64,000 nucleotides of DNA from an uncultured Bacteroidales bacterium (GCA_905234755.1 CAJOIT010000001.1:372001-436000), one strand, 5' to 3'; counted from the stretch's first letter, positions 1 through 8,748 are shown. Notes: generated from the letters alone by a model not told the origin. Program-made: numbers and translations.

Positions 1-129
1 GTGTTCAATGTTGTGCGAAATGTCAACGAAAGTAGTATCGGGCTCCGACGAGAGTATAGACGCCTTTACTGCGCCTATGTAGTAGTCGCTGTTGTGCCAG
101 TCAGTCGTGAGTGTTACTATTTTCGTCAT
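1..129 (-). CDS. SAM-hydroxide adenosyltransferase (DUF62 family), N-terminal part only
   Basis: The first 43 codons of a minus-strand gene that runs off the left edge of the window. The peptide starts MTKIVTLTTDWHNSDYYIGA and continues with VKASILSSEPDTTFVDISHN. This matches the N-terminal pattern of the SAM hydroxide adenosyltransferase / SAM-dependent halogenase family: ITLTTDxG, then a small-residue helix, then VDITHxI. Known housekeeping members hydrolyse S-adenosylmethionine to adenosine and methionine. The ATG is at 127-129 and the gene is divergent from phoH, with about 70 bases between the two starts. Substrate choice (water or hydroxide rather than halide) cannot be judged from this fragment. 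Confidence 0.75.
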   Translation of the reverse strand, partial: MTKIVTLTTDWHNSDYYIGAVKASILSSEPDTTFVDISHNIEH

Positions 130-201
130 TTCTTCAGCAAAAAATCATAACTATGCAAAAAAATGCTTTTCTTTGCTCCGCAAAAATATCAAAATTTATC
201 A

Positions 202-1170
202 ATGACTGAAAAAAGTATTCTGATTGAAATAGAGGATTTGCAAAAATTCTTTGGCGTGCGCGATGAAAATCTCGGGTTGCTAGTGCGTCATTTCCCTACA
301 TTGAAGATTGTGCAACGCGGTGATGTTGTGAAGGTTGTAGGCGACAAAGAGGTGATAAAGGAGTTTGAGCGCAAGCTGAACGCCATGCTTGAATTTTTTG
401 GCAAGTACAACCGTTTGGGTGTTGAGGAAGTCCGCGAAATTCTGAGCAGTGAGACCAATTCGGTTAGCATTGCCGAGGACAAGGATGTGCTTTTGTACAG
501 CATCAGCGGCAAGCCGATTCGTGCGCGTACCGCCAACCAGAAACTGCTTGTTGAGTGCTTTCAGAAAAACGACTTGCTTTTTGCAACAGGACCTGCGGGA
601 ACAGGTAAGACATATACTGCAATAGCATTGGCTGTCAAGTCGTTGAAGGAAATGCGAGTGAAGAAGATAATCCTTTCCCGTCCTGCAGTTGAGGCTGGCG
701 AAAACCTAGGTTTTTTGCCCGGCGATGTGCGCGAGAAGCTCGATCCGTACCTGCAACCGCTTTACGATGCTTTGCTCGACATGATTCCTTACCGCAAATT
801 GGAAAAGTATCTCGAAGAAAAGACCATACAGATAGCTCCGTTGGCTTTCATGCGCGGACGAACCTTGAGCGAGGCTTTTGTTATTCTCGATGAGGCACAA
901 AATGCTACATATACGCAACTGAAAATGTTCCTCACCCGTATGGGCGAAAATTCCAAATTCATTGTAACTGGCGACCTTACACAGATAGACTTACCAAGAA
1001 AATCAGAGTCAGGTTTGCTTTCCGCCCATCGTATCCTTGGCAAAATTCCTGAAATTTCGTTTGTCCAGTTCGACAAGGGCGACATTATCCGTCACAAGGT
1101 CGTGGGTAGGATTGTGGATGCCTACGAGAAAAGCGAAAAGGAAAATGCATCGCATGATGATGCGAAATAG
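202..1170 (+). CDS. phoH: PhoH family ATPase
   Basis: A PhoH-like protein of about 322 residues. The Walker A motif GPAGTGKT is at about residues 130-137 and the Walker B motif VILDEAQN at about 227-234, followed by FIVTGDLTQIDLP, the typical PhoH sensor region. The N-terminal part before the P-loop resembles the KH-like segment found in this family. PhoH proteins are cytoplasmic ATPases linked to RNA metabolism (near ybeY/ybeZ in many bacteria); the exact role here is inferred. An in-frame ATG at 163 would add 13 residues, but those residues (LFFAPQKYQNLS) do not look like family sequence and lie in the likely promoter, so the ATG at 202 (MTEKSILIE) is preferred. Confidence 0.93.
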   Translation: MTEKSILIEIEDLQKFFGVRDENLGLLVRHFPTLKIVQRGDVVKVVGDKEVIKEFERKLNAMLEFFGKYNRLGVEEVREILSSETNSVSIAEDKDVLLYSISGKPIRARTANQKLLVECFQKNDLLFATGPAGTGKTYTAIALAVKSLKEMRVKKIILSRPAVEAGENLGFLPGDVREKLDPYLQPLYDALLDMIPYRKLEKYLEEKTIQIAPLAFMRGRTLSEAFVILDEAQNATYTQLKMFLTRMGENSKFIVTGDLTQIDLPRKSESGLLSAHRILGKIPEISFVQFDKGDIIRHKVVGRIVDAYEKSEKENASHDDAK

Positions 1171-1270
1171 CATTAAAAAATATCTGTAACATCTTTCGCG
1201 CAAAGATTTTCCGAAAATCTTGCATTTTTGCAACATATTTTTATTAGCTTTGCTTCTTGTTTTGTTTTAA

Positions 1271-3289
1271 ATGGCGAGACGGTTGGTCATATTGCTGCTG
1301 ATTCTTGTTGCGGGACTTTCTCGCAGCTATGCTCAGTTTGACAACGATTTCTGCAACGATATAGATGACAAGAAGCTGATAAAGTCGTTCCAGAAGGCCG
1401 TACAGTTGCTTAATGACGGCAAAATGAATGAAGCCGAGGCTGCTTTTGCCAAGATACTCGATGAGGAACCTGAATTTACAGAGGCGTGGGTTGCGAGTTC
1501 GGAAATAAACTACTCGAAGTACAAAACTGCAAAGGATTCCAAAACGCAAAACAACTACTATTCACGCTATGTAAAATGCCTCGAAAGTGTTGCAAAGACT
1601 TGTCCATCGTACCAGAACTATGAGGTAAACTATACCCTAGGCAAGATTTTTTTCAGCCACGACAAGCTTGATGTCGCAAAGAAGTATTTGTCAACATATA
1701 CAGCAAACGCAAAAAAAGGTACCAAATACTATACCGATGCCGAAAGTACAATCCATTACATAGACCAGTACCTGAACCTTATTGAAAATCCAGTGCCTTT
1801 TGAGCCTGTTGTCGTTGAGGGCGTTTCGAGTGCATATGATGACTATCTGCCGCTTATATCGCCCGATGGTTCGCTTGCTCTTTTCACAAAGGCATATACT
1901 AAAAAGGAAGTCCAGTCGATTTATGGTGACAGGTTTGTGGAGGAGTTTACCGTCTCGAAGGCAGCCGATGACAAAGGACTTGTTTTCTCGCCTGGCGAAC
2001 CTCTGCCTTATCCGTTCAATACGGGCAAGAATCAAGGTGCTGCATCAATTTCAATCGACAACAAGACCTTATTTATAACAATTTGCGAGTTCGTTAGCAA
2101 CAACTACGACAACTGCGACATATACATGTCAACGCGCGTGGGCGATGGATGGTCGGAACTGAAATCGCTCGGTCCAAACATCAATGGCTTGTACACATGG
2201 GAGAGTCAGCCGTCGATTTCTGCGGATGGTAAAACCTTGTATTTTGCTAGCATACGCGAGGGCAATGTCGGTTTTGATCCAGATAATCCAACCTCCGACA
2301 TATACTATTCCACAAAGGATGAAAAAGGCAATTGGGGTAAAGCTAGAAACCTTGGCACAAAGATAAACACGCCTGGAAATGAAAAGTCTCCATTTATTCA
2401 TTCCGACAGTCAGACGCTATATTTTTCATCCGATGGACATCTTGGAATAGGCGGTTACGACATTTTCTTTACCAAGTTCAGGGACGGTGACTGGACTAAG
2501 CCTGTAAATATTGGCTATCCGATAAACACCAAGAATAATGATCTTGGATTTGTCGTTAATACTCAAGGAACCAAGGCTTACTTTGCATCGAATAAACTGA
2601 ACGGAAAAGGCGGATGGGACATTTATGCTATTGACTTGTACAAGGCAGCGCGTCCCGAAAAGGTGTTCCTTGTGAAAGGTCAACTTGTTGATGATAATGG
2701 TAGCATGATTACCGATGCTAAGCTTGAAGTGAAAAACACTCGTACTGAGGAGGTTTCTGAAGGTATTGTTGATGCAGAAACTGGTCATTATGCGGTGGCT
2801 GTAACTGCAAAAGACGAAAAGGACGATTTCCTTATGGTGGTAAAAAAAGAGGATTACAGTTTTACATCTACGCTGATTGAACCTACCGAAGAAACTTTTG
2901 AGAAACCAATAGAGGTAAATTTCGAGGTAAAGCCAATCGCAGCAGGGAAGTCGGTGCAGATAAACGACATATATTATGCTACGGCATCGTATGAAATAAA
3001 CAGCAAAAGCCTTGCTGTGCTTGATGAGTTCGCCGATTTTCTTAAAACAAATCCTACAGTAAAGGTTGAGATTCGCGGACATACGGATAACATAGGTAGC
3101 GCCCAGACAAACATAACATTGTCGAACAATCGTGCAAAAGCGGTTTACGATTACCTTTTGACAAAGGGCGTTTCAAAGTCAAACATAAGCTACAAGGGAT
3201 TCGGACCTAATATGCCAATTGCCGACAATAGCACAGAGGCAGGTCGTGCAAAGAACAGAAGAACAGAATTTTACATCCTGTCGAAATAG
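1271..3289 (+). CDS. PorE-like OmpA-family protein: TPR, PD40 beta-propeller, CarboxypepD-like, OmpA C-terminal
   Basis: A 672-residue exported protein. A signal peptide ends near SYAQ, a signal peptidase I type site rather than a lipobox. Next come TPR-like helices (about 30-165), a WD40-like/PD40 propeller (about 170-460; repeats such as DGKTLYFAS and SQTLYFSSDGHLGIGGYDIF), a carboxypeptidase-regulatory-like beta domain (about 465-545), and an OmpA peptidoglycan-binding domain (about 560-672) with RGHTDNIGS and NRRTEFYI. This order matches PorE of the type IX secretion system, which links the outer-membrane machinery to peptidoglycan. PorE of Porphyromonas is a lipoprotein, so the lack of a lipobox here leaves open a generic OmpA/PD40 protein. 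A TAGCTTTG box (1245-1252) lies 19 bases before the ATG. Confidence 0.82.
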   Translation: MARRLVILLLILVAGLSRSYAQFDNDFCNDIDDKKLIKSFQKAVQLLNDGKMNEAEAAFAKILDEEPEFTEAWVASSEINYSKYKTAKDSKTQNNYYSRYVKCLESVAKTCPSYQNYEVNYTLGKIFFSHDKLDVAKKYLSTYTANAKKGTKYYTDAESTIHYIDQYLNLIENPVPFEPVVVEGVSSAYDDYLPLISPDGSLALFTKAYTKKEVQSIYGDRFVEEFTVSKAADDKGLVFSPGEPLPYPFNTGKNQGAASISIDNKTLFITICEFVSNNYDNCDIYMSTRVGDGWSELKSLGPNINGLYTWESQPSISADGKTLYFASIREGNVGFDPDNPTSDIYYSTKDEKGNWGKARNLGTKINTPGNEKSPFIHSDSQTLYFSSDGHLGIGGYDIFFTKFRDGDWTKPVNIGYPINTKNNDLGFVVNTQGTKAYFASNKLNGKGGWDIYAIDLYKAARPEKVFLVKGQLVDDNGSMITDAKLEVKNTRTEEVSEGIVDAETGHYAVAVTAKDEKDDFLMVVKKEDYSFTSTLIEPTEETFEKPIEVNFEVKPIAAGKSVQINDIYYATASYEINSKSLAVLDEFADFLKTNPTVKVEIRGHTDNIGSAQTNITLSNNRAKAVYDYLLTKGVSKSNISYKGFGPNMPIADNSTEAGRAKNRRTEFYILSK

Positions 3290-3290
3290 C

Positions 3291-3322
3291 TTGTAGGTGT
3301 TCCAATCTTTTTTGTAAATTTG
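3291..3322 (+). promoter_or_regulatory. Bacteroidota-type promoter for the GH20 gene
   Basis: TTG at 3291-3293, 21 bases, then TAAATTTG at 3315-3322. This fits the TTTG / TAnnTTTG consensus of the primary sigma factor of Bacteroidota, though the -33 box is only a partial match. It lies between the stop of the PorE-like gene and the ATG at 3344. Confidence 0.45.
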
Positions 3323-3343
3323 TACCACTAAATTTCAATTCTT

Positions 3344-5698
3344 ATGAAGCGTAAACTATTCATATTTACCTTATTGGCAGCATTACTGTTGTCATCGTGT
3401 GCTAAGAATTACGAGGAAAAACCGTACAACAAAGGTGTTAACATTATTCCTGTGCCAAAGGAAATGTCAGTGGACGAAACCAAGCATTTTGTGCTTGACA
3501 AGAATACAGTTTTTGTTGTCAATTGTGATTCTGCAAGGAATGTTGCCGAGTTTTTTGCAAAGAAGTTGAGGATTTCCACTGGATATGCTTTCAAAGTTGA
3601 GGAAAACGGAGAAAAAAATTTCATCGTGCTTGAACTTGACGCCAATGCTCCTATTGTCCGCGAAGGTTACAACCTTTCGGTATGCGAAAATGGCGTATCT
3701 GCAAAGGCATCATCTACTGCGGGACTATTCTATGCCATGCAGACCATGATGCAAATGCTTCCTGCCGAAATAGAATCAAAGGATATTGTAAAGAACATAG
3801 AATGGCGTATGCCGTATGCTGATATTGCAGATGAACCTCGCTTTGCATATCGCGGTGTGCATCTCGACCCATCGAGGCATTTTGTTGATGTTGAGTTTAT
3901 TAAGAAGCAGATAGATGTATGGGCTATGTACAAAATCAACACCATGCACTGGCATCTTACCGATGACCAGGGCTGGCGAATTGAAATAAAGAAATATCCC
4001 GAACTTACCAGTGTAGGCGCAAAGCGCATCGAGGGCGAGGGTTACGAATACGGTGGATTCTATACTCAGGAGCAGGCAAAGGAACTAGTTGCCTACGCAG
4101 CCGAAAGGTTCATAACAATAATTCCTGAACTTGAAGTGCCAGGACACGAATTAGCAGCAATTTCGGCTTATCCATGGCTGTCGTGCAACAACGATACTGT
4201 AACTCCGCGCATTGTATGGGGAGTTGAGGATATTGTGATGTGCCCGGGAAAGGAATCTACTTTTGAATTTCTGCAAGGTGTTATTGATGAACTGGTTGAA
4301 ATTTTCCCAAGTGAATATTTTCATATCGGTGGTGATGAATGCCCTAAGGTTTTCTGGAAGAAATGTCCTTTGTGCCAGGCAAGAATAAAGGAAGAGCACT
4401 TGGATGAAAATCCCGATCATTCGCCAGAGGATTGTCTGCAGAGCTATGTCGTGAAGCGCGTAGAGGCAATGCTTGCAAAGCATGGTCGCAAGATTATCGG
4501 CTGGGACGAAATTCTTGATGGAGAGATAAATCCATCGGCAACAGTAATGTCGTGGCGTGGCGAAGATGGTGGAATTGCCGCTGCCCAGAAAGGTCATGAT
4601 GTTATAATGACGCCATACAACGGTGGTATGTACATCGACTACTATCAGGGCGATAGCAAGATTGAACCAGTTACTATTGGTGGCAATTCGATGCTCGAAA
4701 CCACCTACGGTTACAATCCTATTCCCGATACCTTGGCAAAGTTGGGGCAGGGCAAGCATGTGCGTGGTGTGCAGTGCAATCTTTGGGCAGAATACCTATA
4801 TAATGATACCTTGCGCGAGTACCGCTACTATCCGCGTTCGTTGGCATTGGCGGAGGTTGCTTGGTCGCCATTGGAGAAAAAGGACTATGCCGATTTCTGT
4901 AGGCGCTTGGACAATGCATTTGTTCGCCTTGACATGCACAATATTACCTATCATATTCCGCTTCCAGAACAGCCAAACGGTTCATGCAACTTCGTAGCAT
5001 TTGTCGATTCGGCCGTGCTTGAGTTTACAACCTCGCGACCAGTAAAAATGGTTTATTCCATCGATGGTTCCGACCTTACCCCAAACTCAAAGGAATATAC
5101 AGAACCTATTGTATTAAAGGAGAATACAATGGTGAAGATTGCTTCGGTAATTCCATCCGGAAAGATGAGCAAGGTGCGCGAAATTACGGTCGAAAAGCAA
5201 GAATATGCTCCATCGGTTGAGGTTGCAAATGCTGTAGAGGGACTGAAGATGCACAATGTTGCGGGAATGTTCCTTAATGTTGCCGAGTTGGAGAAAGCTA
5301 CTGGCAAAGCAGAAAGGGATACTGTAATTTCTAAGCTGGTTGACATTCGCAGTGTGGCAAATTTTGGCGAACCGCTCAACGGATACGACAACTATGCATC
5401 AATCGCAGAGGGATATTTGCGCATCGATGAGGACGGCGTTTACTATTTCTCCACAGATAACGAGGAATTTTGGATTGATGGACAGAAATTAATCGACAAT
5501 TCGTGCGAAGTTAAGCGTTTTTCACGCAACGACAAGTCCATTGCCCTTGCAAAAGGTTTGCATCCGATAAAGATTGTCTATTTGGGACACATAATTGGCG
5601 GTTGGCCATCGGTTTGGAACGATGGAAAGGTCGAAATGCGCAAATCTGGAGAGGAGAAATTCGCGAAGATAGACGGAAGGATATATGTTGTCCGCTAA
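3344..5698 (+). CDS. beta-N-acetylhexosaminidase, GH20, lipoprotein
   Basis: A 784-residue lipoprotein: the signal peptide ends in LLLSSCAKN, with the lipid-carrying Cys at residue 19. An N-terminal GH20b-like domain (about 35-150) is followed by the GH20 TIM barrel (about 160-505) with HWHLTDDQGWRIEIKKYP and HIGGDECPK, in which D331-E332 is the catalytic pair of substrate-assisted hexosaminidases. The C-terminal part (about 540-784) has a chitobiase/Fn3-like segment and a PA14-like end (GLHPIKIVYLG, GGWPSVWN). It should remove terminal beta-linked GlcNAc or GalNAc from glycans at the cell surface or in the periplasm. There is no SusC/SusD pair next to it, so it is not part of an evident polysaccharide utilisation locus here. 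Confidence 0.93.
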   Translation: MKRKLFIFTLLAALLLSSCAKNYEEKPYNKGVNIIPVPKEMSVDETKHFVLDKNTVFVVNCDSARNVAEFFAKKLRISTGYAFKVEENGEKNFIVLELDANAPIVREGYNLSVCENGVSAKASSTAGLFYAMQTMMQMLPAEIESKDIVKNIEWRMPYADIADEPRFAYRGVHLDPSRHFVDVEFIKKQIDVWAMYKINTMHWHLTDDQGWRIEIKKYPELTSVGAKRIEGEGYEYGGFYTQEQAKELVAYAAERFITIIPELEVPGHELAAISAYPWLSCNNDTVTPRIVWGVEDIVMCPGKESTFEFLQGVIDELVEIFPSEYFHIGGDECPKVFWKKCPLCQARIKEEHLDENPDHSPEDCLQSYVVKRVEAMLAKHGRKIIGWDEILDGEINPSATVMSWRGEDGGIAAAQKGHDVIMTPYNGGMYIDYYQGDSKIEPVTIGGNSMLETTYGYNPIPDTLAKLGQGKHVRGVQCNLWAEYLYNDTLREYRYYPRSLALAEVAWSPLEKKDYADFCRRLDNAFVRLDMHNITYHIPLPEQPNGSCNFVAFVDSAVLEFTTSRPVKMVYSIDGSDLTPNSKEYTEPIVLKENTMVKIASVIPSGKMSKVREITVEKQEYAPSVEVANAVEGLKMHNVAGMFLNVAELEKATGKAERDTVISKLVDIRSVANFGEPLNGYDNYASIAEGYLRIDEDGVYYFSTDNEEFWIDGQKLIDNSCEVKRFSRNDKSIALAKGLHPIKIVYLGHIIGGWPSVWNDGKVEMRKSGEEKFAKIDGRIYVVR

Positions 5699-5708
5699 AC
5701 ACCCAACA

Positions 5709-5923
5709 CGTCATTCCACTACCTTTAGCTCACGCAGCGAAGCAAGTAAAGCTGAACGAACCGACTAAGGAACGTGTCGTGTGAGTTCGCTTGTGCGGAA
5801 CGTTGCTTGCAACCTCACGAAGTAATCTCCACAAGAAACGTTTTTCAACAGCAGATTACGGACAGCAGTCTTCACAACGCTCCCCGTTCCGTATCGCGTG
5901 TTACGACTAGCTTCCGAAATGAC
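5709..5923. repeat. Degenerate MITE-like repeat element, copy 1
   Basis: The intergenic stretch between the GH20 gene and the MsrA-AlkD gene has no credible gene. It begins with CGTCATTCCAC (5709-5719) and ends near CCGAAATGAC (5914-5923), a decayed version of the inverted ends seen at 61606-61762. It carries the shared core CGCTCCCCGTTCCGTATCGC inside 5874-5901; the same core occurs at 22175-22202 and inverted at 61631-61653. Confidence 0.5.
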
Positions 5924-5993
5924 AACCCACTTTTTTAGCGGTTCGATTGAACGGTTGGCAGAGAGTTCGTTAGACAGGTCTTCTGTGAGACAT

Positions 5994-7178
5994 TTATACC
6001 TTCAATGTCTTCAAATATTTCTTTTGTTCATCCGTAATCCTGTAGCTTTCGACAGCCTTCTGGATTGACTTGTTGTGAGTCCATTTTTCGAGGCGTTTCT
6101 GCTCGATTATTGGCAGGGTAGCATCGTATTGCTTGGCTAGTGCGGTTGCAAAGTACCATGCGATCATCATCTTCACATAGTATTCATCGTTGCGGATGTT
6201 GGCAACCCATTCAAGGTATTCGGGATGGAAGTCCTCATCCAAGAAATGCGACATAAGTGCCTCTATGCCAAAGCGAATGGTGTAGGGCTTGTTAGATTTC
6301 ATCCAGCGGCGGATGTCCTTTAGAAGTTTGCCATGATTTTTCTTGAAAGCCTTTGGACTCATGAGGTCGCAGGTTGCCCAGTTGTCAACATGGGGTAGGA
6401 GACGGTCAATTTCGGCAATGCTACGGTCGTAGTCCTTGATTTCGGAAATTATGAAGCCGTGCATGTTGTTTTCATCGTAGTACTGGTGTGGCAAGTTCGA
6501 CAGGAAATCATCTATTTCTGCATCCTTGGCAAATTCCTTTGCCAGTTTGCGAAGTTGGGGCGTGCGCACGCCAATTATTCGCTCCTTGTCGATGGTGGGC
6601 ATTAGCTTTGAATGAAAATCGCGGTATCCCAAGTCCTGATTAGCAAACAAACTTTCGCGAATCCTGACGGTTACGGGCTTGTAATTTTTAGCGTAGGCGA
6701 AAAGTTCAATTGGCAGATGGCAGTAGCCTGTTGGGTTCTTGTCCAAGTAGTCCTGATGGTAGTCGTCTGCTGGATAGAAATTTTTCAGCGGTGCGACTTC
6801 CACTTGCAATGGGGCGTTGTATTTCTGTGCTTCCAATGTCATAATTTCTTGTATGACTGGCAAGTCCGACTTGTTGGTGTAGTATATTCCAGTGCGGTAG
6901 CGTGTGCCGAAGTCTGCTCCCTGACGGTTGAGGCTTGTCGGGTCGATGGCTTTGAAATACAGGCGAAGGATTGTCCGCAAAGCAATTATGTACGATTCGT
7001 ATTTTATTTCCACTGCTTCGGCAAAGCCAGTGAGGTCGGTGTAGACCTGTTCGTAGGTTGGATTTTGAGTGTTGCCGTTTGCGAATCCCACCTGAGTGAA
7101 TGTTATGCCTTCTATTTGTTTTAGGTAATGTTCTGCGCCCCAGAAGCATCCTGCGGCAAGAAATATGTTTTTTTCCAT
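5994..7178 (-). CDS. Fusion protein: peptide methionine sulfoxide reductase MsrA + AlkD-like DNA alkylation repair domain
   Basis: One uninterrupted 394-residue reading frame. Residues 1 to about 165 are MsrA: the catalytic GCFWGAE motif has Cys11, and GTRYRTGIYY, DDYHQDYLDKNP and GYCH follow. Residues about 172-394 are a DNA alkylation repair (AlkD/HEAT-repeat) domain: FHSKLMPT, GVRTPQLRKLAKE, LPHVDNWATCDLMSPKAF and WYFATALAK. MsrA reduces methionine-S-sulfoxide in proteins; AlkD-type glycosylases remove alkylated bases. The usual MsrA GHAE motif reads GFAE here and GTQYRS reads GTRYRT, so activity may be altered. The gene follows the HAD gene by one base and is probably co-transcribed with it. 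The two domain assignments are firm; a joint function is inference. Confidence 0.88.
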   Translation of the reverse strand: MEKNIFLAAGCFWGAEHYLKQIEGITFTQVGFANGNTQNPTYEQVYTDLTGFAEAVEIKYESYIIALRTILRLYFKAIDPTSLNRQGADFGTRYRTGIYYTNKSDLPVIQEIMTLEAQKYNAPLQVEVAPLKNFYPADDYHQDYLDKNPTGYCHLPIELFAYAKNYKPVTVRIRESLFANQDLGYRDFHSKLMPTIDKERIIGVRTPQLRKLAKEFAKDAEIDDFLSNLPHQYYDENNMHGFIISEIKDYDRSIAEIDRLLPHVDNWATCDLMSPKAFKKNHGKLLKDIRRWMKSNKPYTIRFGIEALMSHFLDEDFHPEYLEWVANIRNDEYYVKMMIAWYFATALAKQYDATLPIIEQKRLEKWTHNKSIQKAVESYRITDEQKKYLKTLKV

Positions 7179-7179
7179 G

Positions 7180-7815
7180 TTATTTCGTCTTTAGTGTTCC
7201 GTCATTGTTGAATAGTTCGCAGATGTCGGTTGGCTTTTGTAGCCAGATAGTGTTAAGTCCGATTTCCTTTGCGCCAAGGCAGTGCTTTTCGCAGTCATCG
7301 ATGAAAAGGGTTTCGGCGGCGATGAGGTTATGCTTGTCGAGTATATGCTGGAAGATTTTCGGACTGGGCTTGCGTTCGCCAATCGTATAAGAAAAGAAAA
7401 TTTCATCGAAACCTTGACCGACAAAGTCGAAGCCAGCTTCATTGTTGAGGTATTGGGTGAAATATTCGGCATTTACCACGTCGCTGTTGCTGAGGATGAA
7501 GGTGTGGTAGTGTTTGTGAATCTTTGGGAACAGCAGTTGGTGTTCGCGTTTGAAATCTACAATCAGCGAGTTCCACGCATCGCAAATTTGTTCGTTGGTG
7601 ATGTTGGTATTTAGGATTTTGCGGAATTCGTTGCAGAATTCGTCGGTTGTTATCTCGTTTGCCTCGAAGCGTTTTGTAAGTGCGAGGTCATATACTTTGC
7701 GGTAAGGTTGTTCGCAGGTAATACCGAATTCGTGCAACCGTTTGTCGATTAGGTTGATATCGATTGTGATTATTGGCCCGCAAAGGTCGAAAATTATGTT
7801 TTTTATGTTGGGCAT
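7180..7815 (-). CDS. HAD family hydrolase
   Basis: About 211 residues. Motif I is IIFDLCGPI with the nucleophile Asp, as in the FDLGGV-type HAD phosphatases in which the second Asp is absent. Motif II is FILSNSD, motif III is GERKPSPKIF, and motif IV is LFIDDCEKHCLGAKEIG. A helical cap domain lies between motifs I and II. This resembles the YihX / haloacid-dehalogenase-like sugar phosphatase group, but the substrate cannot be told. A start at 7830 (MDRIT) would add five residues coded inside the end of the transposase pseudogene, so the ATG at 7815 (MPNIK) is preferred. The MsrA-AlkD gene starts one base after this stop. Confidence 0.82.
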   Translation of the reverse strand: MPNIKNIIFDLCGPIITIDINLIDKRLHEFGITCEQPYRKVYDLALTKRFEANEITTDEFCNEFRKILNTNITNEQICDAWNSLIVDFKREHQLLFPKIHKHYHTFILSNSDVVNAEYFTQYLNNEAGFDFVGQGFDEIFFSYTIGERKPSPKIFQHILDKHNLIAAETLFIDDCEKHCLGAKEIGLNTIWLQKPTDICELFNNDGTLKTK

Positions 7816-7817
7816 TG

Positions 7818-8278
7818 TTATTCTATCCATTCAAATGAGTATGCTTCGTTGTATTCAATTTGAAAATCCACCATGAATTTATGGAATTCCTCTTTGAATG
7901 TTTGTTTATGGTGATGTTCCTTCTGGTTGTTTATATATTTTATGACATTGCCGATGTCGGAAATGCTATATGTAAATGCGCCGTATCCGTTTTGCCATTC
8001 GAATTTGAAATGGGATAGTTTTTTTCGTTAATGTATGCGTTTGATGATTTTTTTATTTCTCTGACAAGGTCGGATAGGCAGCAACTGGGTTTCATATTTA
8101 TAAAGATGTGGATATGATTATGAGTGCCATTTATTGCTAGCAATTTCTGTCCTTTGTTTTTTACTATCCCTGTTATGTATTTGTAAACCTCGTCTTCCCA
8201 TTCGGGCATAATTAGGGCTTGTCTGTTTTTTACAGCGAATACAATTTGAACATACATTTGAGAAAAGCAGTCTGCCAT
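7818..8278 (-). pseudogene. REP-associated tyrosine (Y1, IS200-like) transposase with a one-base frame break
   Basis: The first frame (8278 down to about 8020) encodes MADCFSQMYVQIVFAVKNRQ and the HUH motif in NGTHNHIHIFIN. The second frame supplies the rest of the family: FEWQNGYGAFTYSISDIGNV with the catalytic Tyr, then YINNQKEHHHKQTFKEEF, ending at 7818-7820. The frames join at a run of seven A (minus strand; 8019-8025). Reading the site as -1 over A AAA AAC restores INEKKLSHFKFEW. It is therefore either a one-base deletion (eight to seven A), a sequencing error, or a frameshift-expressed enzyme. RAYTs are single-strand HUH endonucleases that act on REP palindromes, and such palindromes lie directly upstream (8369-8739). 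The zero frame alone ends at 7940 without the catalytic Tyr. Confidence 0.85.
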
Positions 8279-8368
8279 AATTTTTTTGAGACAAATTTAT
8301 AACAATTTTTTAATGTGATCTGTATTCTAATATGAGGTTTTGGGCTGTGAGATAAATATGTTGATATG

Positions 8369-8434
8369 CGACCTCTCCGAGGTCGTTGTTTTTTCATTTG
8401 CGTTGATCTGTATATGTTTGACCCCTCTGGGGTC
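8369..8434. repeat. REP pair (BIME-like unit), copy 1
   Basis: The palindrome CGACCTCTCCGAGGTCG (8369-8385), a T-rich spacer, then a second palindrome GACCCCTCTGGGGTC (8420-8434). The same two-palindrome unit recurs at 8488-8552. It lies just upstream of the RAYT gene, the usual arrangement for REP sequences and their transposase. Confidence 0.8.
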
Positions 8435-8487
8435 TGTGGATGACATCATTTATTGCCCTTCCGTGGGTTGGGAGGGGTGTTAATGTT

Positions 8488-8552
8488 CGACCTCTCCGAG
8501 GTCGTTGTTTTTCGTTTGTATTGTTCTATATTTGTTTGACCCCTCCGGGGTC
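8488..8552. repeat. REP pair (BIME-like unit), copy 2
   Basis: CGACCTCTCCGAGGTCG (8488-8504), identical to copy 1, followed after a diverged spacer by GACCCCTCCGGGGTC (8538-8552). Flanking words such as GGATGACAWCATTTATT (8438 and 8586) are repeated too, so the duplicated segment is larger than the palindromes. Confidence 0.8.
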
Positions 8553-8667
8553 TCGAATGATGTCACCAAAATGTGTGGAGTTCATGGATGACAACATTTA
8601 TTATGGTTGCCACTTCTGGGTTTATGGATTTGCCAAATTTGCGTCTATGTTCGCATTAACCATTAAA

Positions 8668-8739
8668 TTATATGACCTCAGCGAGGTCATATAAATATAG
8701 CTAGAAATAGAGTTGTGTTTTTCGACCTCGGAGAGGTCG
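8668..8739. repeat. Two further REP palindromes
   Basis: 8668-8694 is a perfect inverted repeat with 12-base arms (TTATATGACCTC) around AGC. 8723-8739 is CGACCTCGGAGAGGTCG, the reverse complement of the sequence at 8369 and 8488, so members occur in both orientations. The last one sits ten bases from the stop of the zinc peptidase gene and could serve as its transcript end. Confidence 0.75.
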
Positions 8740-8748
8740 TATATTCTC

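Noticed and set aside
163..201. Earlier ATG of phoH adding 13 residues
   Set aside because: The added residues do not fit the family and the codons lie in the likely promoter.
7813..7830. Upstream start of the HAD gene (MDRIT)
   Set aside because: These codons belong to the end of the transposase pseudogene; MPNIK at 7815 is the more likely start.
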